Shown here: positions 11,879 through 20,154 of the stretch, in pieces
How the letters are laid out: each line of letters starts with the position of its first letter
Position numbering within the stretch: the stretch's first letter is position 1
Assembly (NCBI GenBank): GCA_903789615.1
Contig: CAIFEV010000014.1
Coordinates: 1 to 46,023, forward strand
Source: an uncultured Lachnospiraceae bacterium
GTDB lineage: Bacteria; Bacillota; Clostridia; Lachnospirales; Lachnospiraceae
DNA length: 46,023 nucleotides
Direction: 5' to 3'
The notes under the pieces: model-generated
What the model saw: the letters and a program-made list of their open reading frames with translations, nothing else
Database searches by the model: none
Told to the model about the DNA's origin: nothing
Position numbers and translations under genes: made by a program

Positions 11879-12927
11879 TGCGTGTCCACCCCCGGCATTG
11901 TCTCAAAATAATCGGATTCCACATACGTCCCGGCGTCCTTCTTCTGAAGGATCCCGGCCACGACGGCCGTGAAACGGCTTCCGGCGCTGCCGGCGATATG
12001 CCCCTCCAGATCCCGGTAATCCATCGTCTGGCGCGGGAAGACGCTCTGCTTCATGAAATATCCGTCAAACCACTCGATTTCCTCGCCCGCAAAATACGTG
12101 GCCAGCTGTGTGTGGATGTTGTTCAGATCCCATACGGACTCCGCGTACGGAGTTGTCGGAACCGAGAAGCACACCAGCTTCACGCCGTGTGCGTCGCACA
12201 CCTTTTTGATCTCCGTCATCTGCTCCAGCATCTTCTGCGAGAACTGCGCCCGGGAGTGCTCTGCCATCTTGTCGACATACTCTTTTCCGGAAGGTTCCTG
12301 TGTCATATCCGGCGCTGAAAACCATCCGCGGCCCATGTAATTGTCCGGCATACCCGTGGTGTTCACCTCGTCGATCGTGGCATTCTTCCAGGAGTCGGTG
12401 GATTTGACGTACAGGTTGTGCTGTATCTCAGACGGCGTCAGCTGATAGATGGCGCGCCCGGAGATAGCCCCGCGGACATCGTAAGTGTTGCAGTTCCGGA
12501 GAAGCTCCGTGCATTTTGTGAGAGAAAAGGGCGTGCAGGCGTAATATTTCGTCTCGTACAGCTGCCCGGTTTCTGTCCTGTCGTTCCAGAAATACTGCCA
12601 GTCCACGTCAAAGAGAACGGTCTTGACGGAATTGGTCTCGATCGCGTACCGGATCACGTCGATGCTCTGGTTCAGGGTCTCTCCCGGCACCGCGAGCGTA
12701 TACGCGTTGACGCCCAGTGCGTCGGAGATCACCTGCGGATCATACGCGTACGCCGCGTGGGAGGATCCCACGATGATGAAGTTGTAATCCTCGTCTTTCT
12801 TTCCTACGTTGCGAAGTAAAAATTCCGTGGTCCCGTACGGCATGAACACATAATCGCAGAGTTTCACCAGTATGAAGAATACCGCGAAAAACGCGACGAG
12901 CCGCAGGGCTTTTTTACTGCCGGACAT
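11875..12927 (-). CDS. Membrane-anchored SGNH-like protein, partner of the MBOAT acyltransferase
   Basis: A 350-residue protein with one N-terminal hydrophobic segment (about 8-28) acting as signal anchor, so the rest should be outside the membrane. A GSSHAAY motif at about 54-60 fits the nucleophile block of SGNH-type hydrolases/acyltransferases. A late D/H region (YRDLEGHIAG, about 315-325) could supply the remaining catalytic residues. The layout is that of DltD/AlgJ-like partners that complete acyl transfer after an MBOAT protein, and the MBOAT gene overlaps it by 4 bases downstream. I infer transfer of an acyl group to the exported glycan. The exact family and the catalytic residues need a structure-based comparison. 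Confidence 0.7.
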   Translation of the reverse strand: MSGSKKALRLVAFFAVFFILVKLCDYVFMPYGTTEFLLRNVGKKDEDYNFIIVGSSHAAYAYDPQVISDALGVNAYTLAVPGETLNQSIDVIRYAIETNSVKTVLFDVDWQYFWNDRTETGQLYETKYYACTPFSLTKCTELLRNCNTYDVRGAISGRAIYQLTPSEIQHNLYVKSTDSWKNATIDEVNTTGMPDNYMGRGWFSAPDMTQEPSGKEYVDKMAEHSRAQFSQKMLEQMTEIKKVCDAHGVKLVCFSVPTTPYAESVWDLNNIHTQLATYFAGEEIEWFDGYFMKQSVFPRQTMDYRDLEGHIAGSAGSRFTAVVAGILQKKDAGTYVESDYFETMPGVDTQ

Positions 12928-12955
12928 CAGCTCTGTCCTTTCTGTTTCTTTTAAT

Positions 12956-14482
12956 TCATGTGTTCGGATTCTGAGCGTCGTAATCTTTCAGAATCTCCTT
13001 GATCAGATCTCCGTCTGTCGGGAACGGAATGAACTGCGTGCCTCTCCTCATAATCGGGTCCTCGCCCCGGCCGGCCAGCAGGATCACCGTAGGCTCCTTA
13101 CTGTCATACACCGCCCGCCGGATCGCCTCTCTCCTGTCCGGAATGATCACATACGGGCACTTCTGCTCCCGGACGGCCTGCGCGATCTGTTCGTTGATCT
13201 GCGCCAGGTCCTCCTCCTGCGGGTCGTCCTCGGAGATATACACAAAATCGGCGTATTTCCCCGCGATCTCCCCCATGTCATGCCGCCTGTCCAGCGCCTT
13301 TCCGCCCGGCGCCCCGAAGACGATGACCGTCCGCATTCCCGGGAAATCCTCGCGGACCGCCTCGAAAAGCTTCTGAAACGACAGCTGGTTGTGCGCGTAG
13401 TCCACGACGACCGTGAGCTTTCCGTCGGCACTGTGATAAAAGTCCATGTGTCCCGGCACTTTCGTGTCCTTCAGACCTTCCCGCATACACTCGTATGAAA
13501 CGCCGTATTCCGCGCACACCGCGATCGCCGCGAGCGCATTGGACACATTGAAGCTCCCCAGCATGTTCAGCTCGTACGCCTCGTCGCGCCCGCCCCGGCG
13601 CGCCAGAAACGTGAGAGTCCCGCCATCTCTCACAAGCGAGTGTCCGTACACGTCTGCCGTCTCATCCTTCATGGAAAATGTGATGACCCTCTTTGCCCTC
13701 TGTCCGGCCCGCTCCAGAATCTCACCCGCGTGGTCCGAATCCAGGTTCACGACGGCAGTGCGGCACTGGTCGAAGATCTTCAGCTTGCTGGCAAAGTAAT
13801 CCTCCCACGTCGGGTGCTCAATCGGGGAGATGTGATCGTACCCGATATTTAAGAACACCGCCGCGTCAAACTCCACGCCCAGAACCCGGTCGTATTTCAG
13901 CGCCTGGGAGGAAACCTCCATCGTGGCGTACGAAATCCCGTGCTGCGCCGCCGTGTAGAAGTGATACTCCAGGTCGAGCGGCTCCGGTGTGGTCATAACC
14001 GAGTCGAACCGGTCGACGCCGTTGTACGTCGTGAAGGAGGAGATCAGCGCCGGCTCCGGCTTTCCGTTCTTCTTCTCCCACGCTGACAGGATCCCGTTGA
14101 TGAAAAATGCAGTCGTCGACTTGCCCTTGGTTCCCGTGATACCGGTGAGTGTAAGGCGCTTCCACGGCTGCCCGTAATACAGCTGGGCAAGCCAGGCGGC
14201 CGCGGCGCGGATATCCGTCACCTGAATGAACGGCAGATGGCTGCCCTTAACCTGTTGTTCTGCCACATAACAGAAGGCGCCTGCATCCGCCGCGTCCTGC
14301 AGGTACTGCGGGCGGAAATGAGCGCCTTTTACTATGAAAAGAGTCCCTTCCTCAACTTCTTTTGAGTTGCAGCTGACCAGCCGTACCGCCCTTTCCTCCA
14401 GTTCCTGCGGACAGGACAGGCTGCTCACCAGTCCTTTTTGTCTCAGGAAGTCGATGCAGCTTCCGAGTGTATGCGTCTCCAT
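12956..14482 (-). CDS. Divergent Mur ligase (MurE-like, Mur ligase 2)
   Basis: A 508-residue Mur ligase with all three domains. The N-terminal UDP-binding domain has NSKEVEEGTLF in place of the usual DSR block. The P-loop GITGTKGKSTT is at about 114-124. TTPEPL, MEVSSQAL and YFASKLKIF follow, the Lys being the likely carbamylated residue. VPGHMDFY replaces the usual VPGRMEV, with a His where most MurE proteins have Arg, and VDYAHNQLSF follows. The DNPR substrate motif is DDPQ. It is clearly a different subfamily from the ligase at 8863-10263. It lies between the ABC exporter ATPase and the SGNH/MBOAT pair. AAAGGAG precedes the ATG. The reaction is presumably ATP-dependent attachment of an amino acid to a carboxyl group; substrate unknown. 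Confidence 0.78.
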   Translation of the reverse strand: METHTLGSCIDFLRQKGLVSSLSCPQELEERAVRLVSCNSKEVEEGTLFIVKGAHFRPQYLQDAADAGAFCYVAEQQVKGSHLPFIQVTDIRAAAAWLAQLYYGQPWKRLTLTGITGTKGKSTTAFFINGILSAWEKKNGKPEPALISSFTTYNGVDRFDSVMTTPEPLDLEYHFYTAAQHGISYATMEVSSQALKYDRVLGVEFDAAVFLNIGYDHISPIEHPTWEDYFASKLKIFDQCRTAVVNLDSDHAGEILERAGQRAKRVITFSMKDETADVYGHSLVRDGGTLTFLARRGGRDEAYELNMLGSFNVSNALAAIAVCAEYGVSYECMREGLKDTKVPGHMDFYHSADGKLTVVVDYAHNQLSFQKLFEAVREDFPGMRTVIVFGAPGGKALDRRHDMGEIAGKYADFVYISEDDPQEEDLAQINEQIAQAVREQKCPYVIIPDRREAIRRAVYDSKEPTVILLAGRGEDPIMRRGTQFIPFPTDGDLIKEILKDYDAQNPNT

Positions 14483-14501
14483 CCTCTTCTCCTTTCCGGG
14501 G

Positions 14502-14529
14502 CAGGCTGCCTTAGCAAACGGGCAGCCTG
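14502..14529 (-). other. Intercistronic stem-loop between the Wzt-like and Mur ligase 2 genes
   Basis: A perfect 9-bp stem (CAGGCTGCC 14502-14510 with GGCAGCCTG 14521-14529) with a 10-base loop. It begins a few bases after the Wzt-like stop and ends just before the Mur ligase ribosome binding site. There is no T tract, so it is not an ordinary terminator. It could be an mRNA processing or stability element that sets different levels for export genes and for ligase/acyltransferase genes. Confidence 0.55.
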
Positions 14530-14533
14530 AAAA

Positions 14534-15820
14534 TCAGATGTCCAGCTTCCAGGTGTGCGGAAATCTGGCTATGCCGACATCGGCCGTGTTGCTGAAGACC
14601 GTGAATTTCAGGGCCTTCTTGTAGTAGTCTACCGGAATTCCGGCCCCGTATTCAATGGTGATGTCACACCAGTATGAACCCGGAATCAGATTCAGATTGT
14701 CGATCTTCACCGTGTAGCTGCCATCCTTCTCGATGTCAAAGTTGGGCAGGCGGTCGATCCGCGTGTTGGTGCCGTAGACCCACAGTCCGTCCGAGCGGAA
14801 GATGCCGAAGCCGAACACGCAGTCCGTGACCTTTGTCTTCACAGTGTAGTGAAGATTCAGCGTCATCGGCTCGCCCGTGGTAAAGGAATTGCTGTCCTGT
14901 CCCTTCTCGTCCAGCAGATGGATCTCCGTGAACATGGCGTCCTGGCTGCCATAGCGCAGCCTGGCCGCTGCCTTTCGTTTCTCCTCTTCCTTCCGCCTTC
15001 TCTCTTCCTCGGCCTGACGCTTCGCGGCCTCCTCCTGCTCGTGCTTCTTGCGCTCAAGCTCCGCCTTCTGGCGGGCGATCGCCGCGTCGTTCATATAGTC
15101 CAGGTACGCCAGGTGCACTTCCTTCGGCGGACCTTCCTTCTCGATCTTTCCGTCCTTGATCCACAGCGAGCGGTCGCAGAACTGCTCGATCGAGCTTAGG
15201 TCATGCGATACGATGACGATCGTCGTCCCCTCGCCCTTGATCTCCCGCAGCTTATTGTAGCACTTGCGCTGAAAGTTTGCGTCGCCGACGGCCAGGATCT
15301 CATCGATCAGAAGCACATCCGCGTCCACGTTGATAGCAACGGAGAAGGCCAGGCGCATATACATGCCGGACGAATACGTGCGCACCGGCTCATTGATGAA
15401 GTCTCCGAGCTCCGAAAACTCGATGATATCATCCAGTCTCTCGTCAATTTCTTTTTTGGTCAGCCCGAAAATCGACGCGTTGGTGTAGATATTCTCCCGG
15501 CCGCTCATGTCCGGGTGAAACCCGGCGCCCAGCTCGATAAGCGAGGAAACGCGTCCGTTTATCTTTATGGATCCGCTGTCCGGATAGATGATCCGGGACA
15601 GGAGTTTGAGCGTGGTCGACTTTCCGCAGCCGTTCTTGCCGACAAGACCGATGGACTCGCCTTTTTTCACCTTGAAGCTGATGCCGCGGATGACCTCGCG
15701 GTTCTCATGGCGGTTGCGCCGCCAGAATATCATCTTTTCCTTCAGCGAATTGGATTTGTCATAGTAGACCTTGAAGGCCTTCGTTATATTATTGACTTCA
15801 ATAGCGTATTCACTGTCCAT
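14534..15820 (-). CDS. Wzt-like polysaccharide ABC exporter ATPase with C-terminal carbohydrate-binding domain
   Basis: ATPase of an ABC-2 polysaccharide exporter, 428 residues. Walker A GKNGCGKST is at 61-69, the family-typical LIELGAGFHPDMSGREN at about 94-110, the signature YSSGM at about 149, Walker B LLIDE at about 170 and the switch His at about 206. A Lys/Glu/Arg/Ala-rich helical stretch (about 248-288) then connects to a beta-rich C-terminal domain (about 295-428). That domain resembles the Wzt tail that recognises the finished, capped glycan. The frame begins 11 codons earlier, but the ATG at 15820 has GGAG eight bases upstream and avoids a long overlap with the permease. The permease gene ends 16 bases upstream. 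Function: ATP-driven export of the lipid-linked glycan made by this operon. Confidence 0.9.
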   Translation of the reverse strand: MDSEYAIEVNNITKAFKVYYDKSNSLKEKMIFWRRNRHENREVIRGISFKVKKGESIGLVGKNGCGKSTTLKLLSRIIYPDSGSIKINGRVSSLIELGAGFHPDMSGRENIYTNASIFGLTKKEIDERLDDIIEFSELGDFINEPVRTYSSGMYMRLAFSVAINVDADVLLIDEILAVGDANFQRKCYNKLREIKGEGTTIVIVSHDLSSIEQFCDRSLWIKDGKIEKEGPPKEVHLAYLDYMNDAAIARQKAELERKKHEQEEAAKRQAEEERRRKEEEKRKAAARLRYGSQDAMFTEIHLLDEKGQDSNSFTTGEPMTLNLHYTVKTKVTDCVFGFGIFRSDGLWVYGTNTRIDRLPNFDIEKDGSYTVKIDNLNLIPGSYWCDITIEYGAGIPVDYYKKALKFTVFSNTADVGIARFPHTWKLDI

Positions 15821-15836
15821 CTGGTTTCTCCAAACA

Positions 15837-16622
15837 TCAGAAGTTCTCGGCAAACCCCTTCTGAAGATGTTCGAAGAGGAAGAAGCCGACTATGGTAAGC
15901 ACGACGCCGAATGCCAGTCCGTATCCGAGCAGTCCGAAATCCGGAATAACCTTGTCGTACAGACAGTCGCGGTAGCTGTTGAGTATCGACGTCATCGGAT
16001 TCAGCTTGAAAACCCACATCAGCCGGTCCGGCACCAGCCCGTTGTCCACGCGGTACATCACCGGCGACGCGTACTGCAGCCCCATGACAAAGATTCCGAA
16101 GATATACTGCAGGTCGCGCAGATACACCGTCAGGGCCGCCGCGATGAACGCGACGCCCAGGCACAGGATGTACTCGACGATCATGACAAGGGGAAGACAC
16201 GCGAGTGCCGCAGGGTTGATGCCGCGGCCCGATATGAGCGTCACCGCAATGACCACGATGAATGTCAGAAGCATGTTCACAAAGCCGCTGGTCACCGTCG
16301 CGATCGGAAGGACGGCGCGCGGGAAATAGATCTTCTTCACCATGTCCTGTTCCCGGATGATGGAGATCGAGCCGTCCTGGAGACTGCTGGCGAAGAACAT
16401 CCAGGGGATCAGGCAGACGAACAGGAACAGATAGTACTGGTCCTCGCCCGAGCGCATGATCACCGAGAAAACCATGGTGTATATCAGCAGCTGGAACAGC
16501 GGATTGATAAATGTCCACAAAAATCCCAGCACAGAACCCTTGTACCGCCCGCGCAGGTCCTTGCGGACCAGCGTCGCGATCATCTCGCGGTACGCGTAAA
16601 TTTCCTTTATTTCTTTTATCAT
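15837..16622 (-). CDS. ABC-2 type polysaccharide exporter permease (Wzm/TagG-like)
   Basis: A 261-residue membrane protein with six hydrophobic segments, the size and topology of Wzm/TagG permeases. The N-terminal amphipathic part RKDLRGRYKGSVLGFLWTF and the loop VKKIYFPRAVLPI are hallmarks of the ABC2_membrane family. It would form the channel through which the lipid-linked glycan leaves the cytoplasm, driven by the ATPase encoded immediately downstream. The frame can be read 25 codons further upstream, but that would overlap the preceding glycosyltransferase. AGAGG lies seven bases before the ATG at 16622, and the protein then starts MIKEIKEIYAYREMI, typical for the family. Confidence 0.92.
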   Translation of the reverse strand: MIKEIKEIYAYREMIATLVRKDLRGRYKGSVLGFLWTFINPLFQLLIYTMVFSVIMRSGEDQYYLFLFVCLIPWMFFASSLQDGSISIIREQDMVKKIYFPRAVLPIATVTSGFVNMLLTFIVVIAVTLISGRGINPAALACLPLVMIVEYILCLGVAFIAAALTVYLRDLQYIFGIFVMGLQYASPVMYRVDNGLVPDRLMWVFKLNPMTSILNSYRDCLYDKVIPDFGLLGYGLAFGVVLTIVGFFLFEHLQKGFAENF

Positions 16623-16638
16623 TCTGTCCTCTGTCACT

Positions 16639-17946
16639 TCAGCCGCGCCGGAATATTTCCTTAACCCGCGCCGCTGCCGTTTCTGCCGGCACTGCAAGAC
16701 TCAGCTTGTCTCTCACGGTCTGGAAAGCCGTACGTTTTATTTTATCATAGAATTTTGTGTCTGTGTATAAACGTCTCATAAAGCCCGCGGCCGCCTGTAT
16801 GTCGGGGCTGGCCCATCGCATGCCTTTCCGGAACGCGCCGGACGTGTGCCGGATTTCCTCCAGTGTGTACGGGACCATGCAGGCGCAGGTATCATCCATG
16901 AATTCGGTGTTGGCCGACCAGCCGGTGGCGATGACAGGCGTGCCGAGCTGCATGGCCTCCGCCATGACAAGTCCGAACCCTTCTGCCCTGTGCAGGCTGA
17001 CCAGCGCGTCACAGTCCTTCGTGAGAGCGTCCACCTGCCGTTTGGGCAGATCGCCGCCAATCACGTATACGTGCTCAAGCCCTTCACAAAGCTTCTCCCG
17101 CTGCTCCTTCTGCTGCGGCGTCTCCTCGTGCACCTTGAGAACGAGTCCGCTCCCGCGGATCTTCCTGCCGCTCTCGCCGCTTCCGGCACTCTCCGGTGCC
17201 GCGTCCTCCCGGCCGGCGAACGCCTTCCGGTAGGCTTCAATCGCCCCCGCCGGATTTTTCCGCACAGCTCCGCTCCCGCCGTCGTACATCGTGAGGAATA
17301 AAAAGCGGTCCTCCGGAAGTCCGAAGCGCTTCCGGTCCCAGGCCGGATCTGCGTCAGTCTTCACCGGATAGGGCACGGTGCATACCGGCTTGTCCGTCAC
17401 CTTCCGGATCGTGTCCGTGATGAACCCGGACGGCGTCCAGATCTCATCCGCCAGGCGGATGCAGGGTATCCAGGCCTCGGGGAACTCCTGCAGCTCCCAG
17501 AGCCAGTACGCGATATTGTAGTGGCCGGAAAAACGCCTGGTCCCGAGATCAAGGAACGGGAGCGGGAATTCCGACGGATTCACGTGGATCAGGTTGATGC
17601 CATACCGGTCATGGTCCGTCTCAAGGGAGGCAAACGGGTCGGTTTCTGTCGCCGCATCGGTTGGCACAACCCAGGGCTGCACCGCAAAAGGCACGCCGCC
17701 CGCCTGCAGAATTTCTCCCACCAGCCGCATGCTCTGCCCGAGTCCGGTCGGCGCCTTGATATTGCCGATCAGGTTGACGCCTTCCGGGCGCGCCGCCCGG
17801 TCAAAGGGCGCTATCTTATTTTTAATCTCCGGGACTTTTTTAAGAATTGCCTTTGCCTTGAGATCCGACAGTACGGACTGCGGGATGACTTTCTTAAGCA
17901 TAGGGCGCAGCTTTTCCGCCGCGCCCAGCACTCCTCCGGTACTCAT
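16639..17946 (-). CDS. GT4-type glycosyltransferase
   Basis: A 435-residue GT-B glycosyltransferase. The C-terminal domain carries the retaining GT4 motif EGFGLVMAEAMQLGTPVIAT with the two Glu residues spaced as in the E-x7-E element. The N-terminal half has GNIKAPTGLGQSMR, a nucleotide-sugar transferase-like loop, preceded by a basic helical region of about 50 residues. A Gly/Ser/Glu-rich insertion (roughly 245-265) sits between the two domains and looks like a flexible loop. Sugar donor and acceptor are unknown. Its start overlaps the preceding GT4 gene by 4 bases. It is the third of three consecutive GT4 genes and precedes the exporter. Confidence 0.85.
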   Translation of the reverse strand: MSTGGVLGAAEKLRPMLKKVIPQSVLSDLKAKAILKKVPEIKNKIAPFDRAARPEGVNLIGNIKAPTGLGQSMRLVGEILQAGGVPFAVQPWVVPTDAATETDPFASLETDHDRYGINLIHVNPSEFPLPFLDLGTRRFSGHYNIAYWLWELQEFPEAWIPCIRLADEIWTPSGFITDTIRKVTDKPVCTVPYPVKTDADPAWDRKRFGLPEDRFLFLTMYDGGSGAVRKNPAGAIEAYRKAFAGREDAAPESAGSGESGRKIRGSGLVLKVHEETPQQKEQREKLCEGLEHVYVIGGDLPKRQVDALTKDCDALVSLHRAEGFGLVMAEAMQLGTPVIATGWSANTEFMDDTCACMVPYTLEEIRHTSGAFRKGMRWASPDIQAAAGFMRRLYTDTKFYDKIKRTAFQTVRDKLSLAVPAETAAARVKEIFRRG

Positions 17947-19058
17947 CCGACATTCTCCACAATAAAGTCCGCCACAACTTTCCCGAGTTTTTCCGGGCTG
18001 TAGCGGCTTATCACTTCGTCATACCGCTTCCGGTCAACCTGTGCGTCCGGTTCTGCGTCAAACTCCGCCAGAGATTTCGCCAGATTCTGTATGCGGTCCG
18101 TATCGCTCCCGCCCCAGGGCGACGTGCGCAGCACGCCGGGTCCCTCAATTTCGTCATAAATCGGGAGGTCGCTCACCAGCACCGGTTTATAGAACTTCAT
18201 GACTTCGATGACCGGCATCCCGAAGCCTTCTGCCCGGCTCGGGAAGACAAAACAGGAGCAGCCCGCATAGAGCGCGTGCTTCTCCTCGTGCGGTACATAG
18301 TTTTTATACGTAATCCCCGGAACTTCCCGCTGCATCTGCCGGATGAGCTGCCCGACGGGCTCTTCCTGAATCTTGCCCGCCAGGATGAGCGGGCGGCTTC
18401 CTCCCTGCTTCCGGTAGAGCACGTACGCCTTCAGGAGCAGATCCACTCCCTTGCGCAGCTCCATGTTGCCGACGTAGAGGAAGTAATTCTGATCCGTGAC
18501 CGGCCGCTTCACCCGGAGCGGATGCGCAATGATGTAGGAATCCGCACTGGGGATTTTCCGGGCCTGCGGGAAAAAGCGGTACGTGGACGTGCGGGTCTGC
18601 TCCGAGTTGTACAGGATCATGTCCGTGTCTTTAAGCGTACGCCGCAGGCACAGGCGGAAATACAGGCCGTAGACATGTCCCACATACTCCGGGTACTCCA
18701 GAGGGAACATGTCGTGAATGGTGATCATCGTGCGGAAATCCCCCGGGAGATGCACCGGAATCAGCGAATTCACTTCCCAGAACAGGTCCGGCTTCACCTC
18801 CTGCAGTTCCCGGCGGATCCAGCGGAAATATCCGAACACCGCCGAGGACACGTTGACCGCCGTCCCGAACGCGCGCACTTCCATGCCGGCCTGACGGCAT
18901 TCCTTTATATATTCACTGGTCTGTACATCCGTTAAAAGAATAAACGTGAAGCGCTCATCCTTTCCCAGAATTTTCAGGAAATCATAAAAATACATCCCGA
19001 CTCCGCTGGGCCGGCTTCCGAGATTTCTTGCGTCTGCCGCGATCCGGATTTTTTTCAT
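17943..19058 (-). CDS. GT4-type glycosyltransferase
   Basis: A 371-residue GT-B fold glycosyltransferase. An N-terminal ARNLGSRPSGVGMYFYDFL loop is followed by the ITIHDMFPLEYPEYV segment common in mannosyl-/rhamnosyltransferase-like GT4 proteins. The C-terminal domain has the LYVGNMELRKGVDLLL donor-binding start and the FPSRAEGFGMPVIEVM E-x7-E motif. It overlaps the next gene by 4 bases and follows the previous one by 19. It is expected to add one sugar to the lipid-linked glycan on the inner face of the membrane; the sugar cannot be told from sequence. Confidence 0.87.
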   Translation of the reverse strand: MKKIRIAADARNLGSRPSGVGMYFYDFLKILGKDERFTFILLTDVQTSEYIKECRQAGMEVRAFGTAVNVSSAVFGYFRWIRRELQEVKPDLFWEVNSLIPVHLPGDFRTMITIHDMFPLEYPEYVGHVYGLYFRLCLRRTLKDTDMILYNSEQTRTSTYRFFPQARKIPSADSYIIAHPLRVKRPVTDQNYFLYVGNMELRKGVDLLLKAYVLYRKQGGSRPLILAGKIQEEPVGQLIRQMQREVPGITYKNYVPHEEKHALYAGCSCFVFPSRAEGFGMPVIEVMKFYKPVLVSDLPIYDEIEGPGVLRTSPWGGSDTDRIQNLAKSLAEFDAEPDAQVDRKRYDEVISRYSPEKLGKVVADFIVENVG

Positions 19059-19077
19059 TTTATCTGTTTTCTGTGTT

Positions 19078-20154
19078 TCAGCCTTCTACCCGTAACTTGT
19101 CTGCCAGTCTGTGAATCAGCTTTGAGAGAGCCGCTGCCGTCTTCTCCCATGAAAAATGCATCAGCACATTTTCCGCGGGTGCCGTGTCGGTCTTCAGCAT
19201 ATCCTCCAGGTCATACTTCGGCGAGTCCGGATCCACGTACAGAGCCGTCTGCCCGTAGATCTCATGCATGACCGGAATGTCCGAAACGATGATTCTCGCG
19301 CCGCAGGACAGCGCCTCCATTGGCGGGATCCCGAACCCTTCATACTTCGACGGAAACAGAAATGCGCGGCAGTGCTGCATCAGCGCCTTCATCTGTTCGT
19401 CGCTCACTCTTCCGGGCAGGATCACATTCGGAAGATCCTGTCCCAGGACCGTCTCACCAAAGTTCCCTCCACTGATTACATACCAGAGTTCCGGATGAAG
19501 TCTGGCATTCTGGACAACCCACGGGATATTTTTATACTTCGAAAGGGAACCGCAGTATAAAAAATAATTGCCCGGAATGATCCGCGGATTTTCGGCAAAT
19601 ACCGCGTTATCCGGAACGACACGCAGGAAATGCTCCCATCCATTCCCGGCAATGGTGATCCGTGGGTTCCTTGGGTTGTAGCAGTTTAAAATCTCTCTTC
19701 GTGTGAAGCAGCTTACCGTCGCCAGCTCATCAGCCTCTTCAAATGCTTTTTTGTACAGAAGCCGGCGGTATATGATTTCTTTTTTGTCAGGCCCCGGAGA
19801 AAAAAGCGGCTCCCTGGTCTTGTAGACAATGTCGTGGATGACGATAAGCCCCTTCGGCCAGGATAGCGGGAACGTGTTGCAAAGGTGGATCCCGAAGGTT
19901 TGTTTTTCCTTCAGATATTTTCCAAGCTCCTTCTGTTCCCACCAGCGGATGCTTCTGCCCGTGGGGCCCAGCCTCACCGCCGGGATATTCCTGTACTTCG
20001 GAATGGCACTTTCCGGAAGATCTCCCGGGACGGCGATCTCGACCGGCACATCGGCAAGTCTCCGGTCGAGGCAGGAAAGCGTCTCTCCTGCATAGCGCTG
20101 GACTCCCGTCACCGGTTCTGCCAGAAACGCCCCGTTGATGACAAGTTTTTTCAT
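19078..20154 (-). CDS. GT4-type glycosyltransferase
   Basis: A 358-residue GT-B glycosyltransferase resembling the preceding gene in layout. The N-terminal NGAFLAEPVTGVQRYAGETL acceptor-side loop is followed by KGLIVIHDIVYKTREPLF. The C-terminal domain has FLYCGSLSKYKNIPWVV and FPSKYEGFGIPPMEALSCG with the E-x7-E catalytic/donor element. It overlaps the dehydratase gene by 4 bases (ATGA), so translation is coupled. The next gene follows after 19 bases. Likely function: addition of a sugar to the growing lipid-linked oligosaccharide. Confidence 0.87.
   Translation of the reverse strand: MKKLVINGAFLAEPVTGVQRYAGETLSCLDRRLADVPVEIAVPGDLPESAIPKYRNIPAVRLGPTGRSIRWWEQKELGKYLKEKQTFGIHLCNTFPLSWPKGLIVIHDIVYKTREPLFSPGPDKKEIIYRRLLYKKAFEEADELATVSCFTRREILNCYNPRNPRITIAGNGWEHFLRVVPDNAVFAENPRIIPGNYFLYCGSLSKYKNIPWVVQNARLHPELWYVISGGNFGETVLGQDLPNVILPGRVSDEQMKALMQHCRAFLFPSKYEGFGIPPMEALSCGARIIVSDIPVMHEIYGQTALYVDPDSPKYDLEDMLKTDTAPAENVLMHFSWEKTAAALSKLIHRLADKLRVEG

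Noticed and set aside
10280-12927. Assigning the MBOAT/SGNH pair to the D-alanine (dlt) pathway
   Set aside because: dltA and dltC are missing nearby and the neighbours are glycan and Mur ligase genes.
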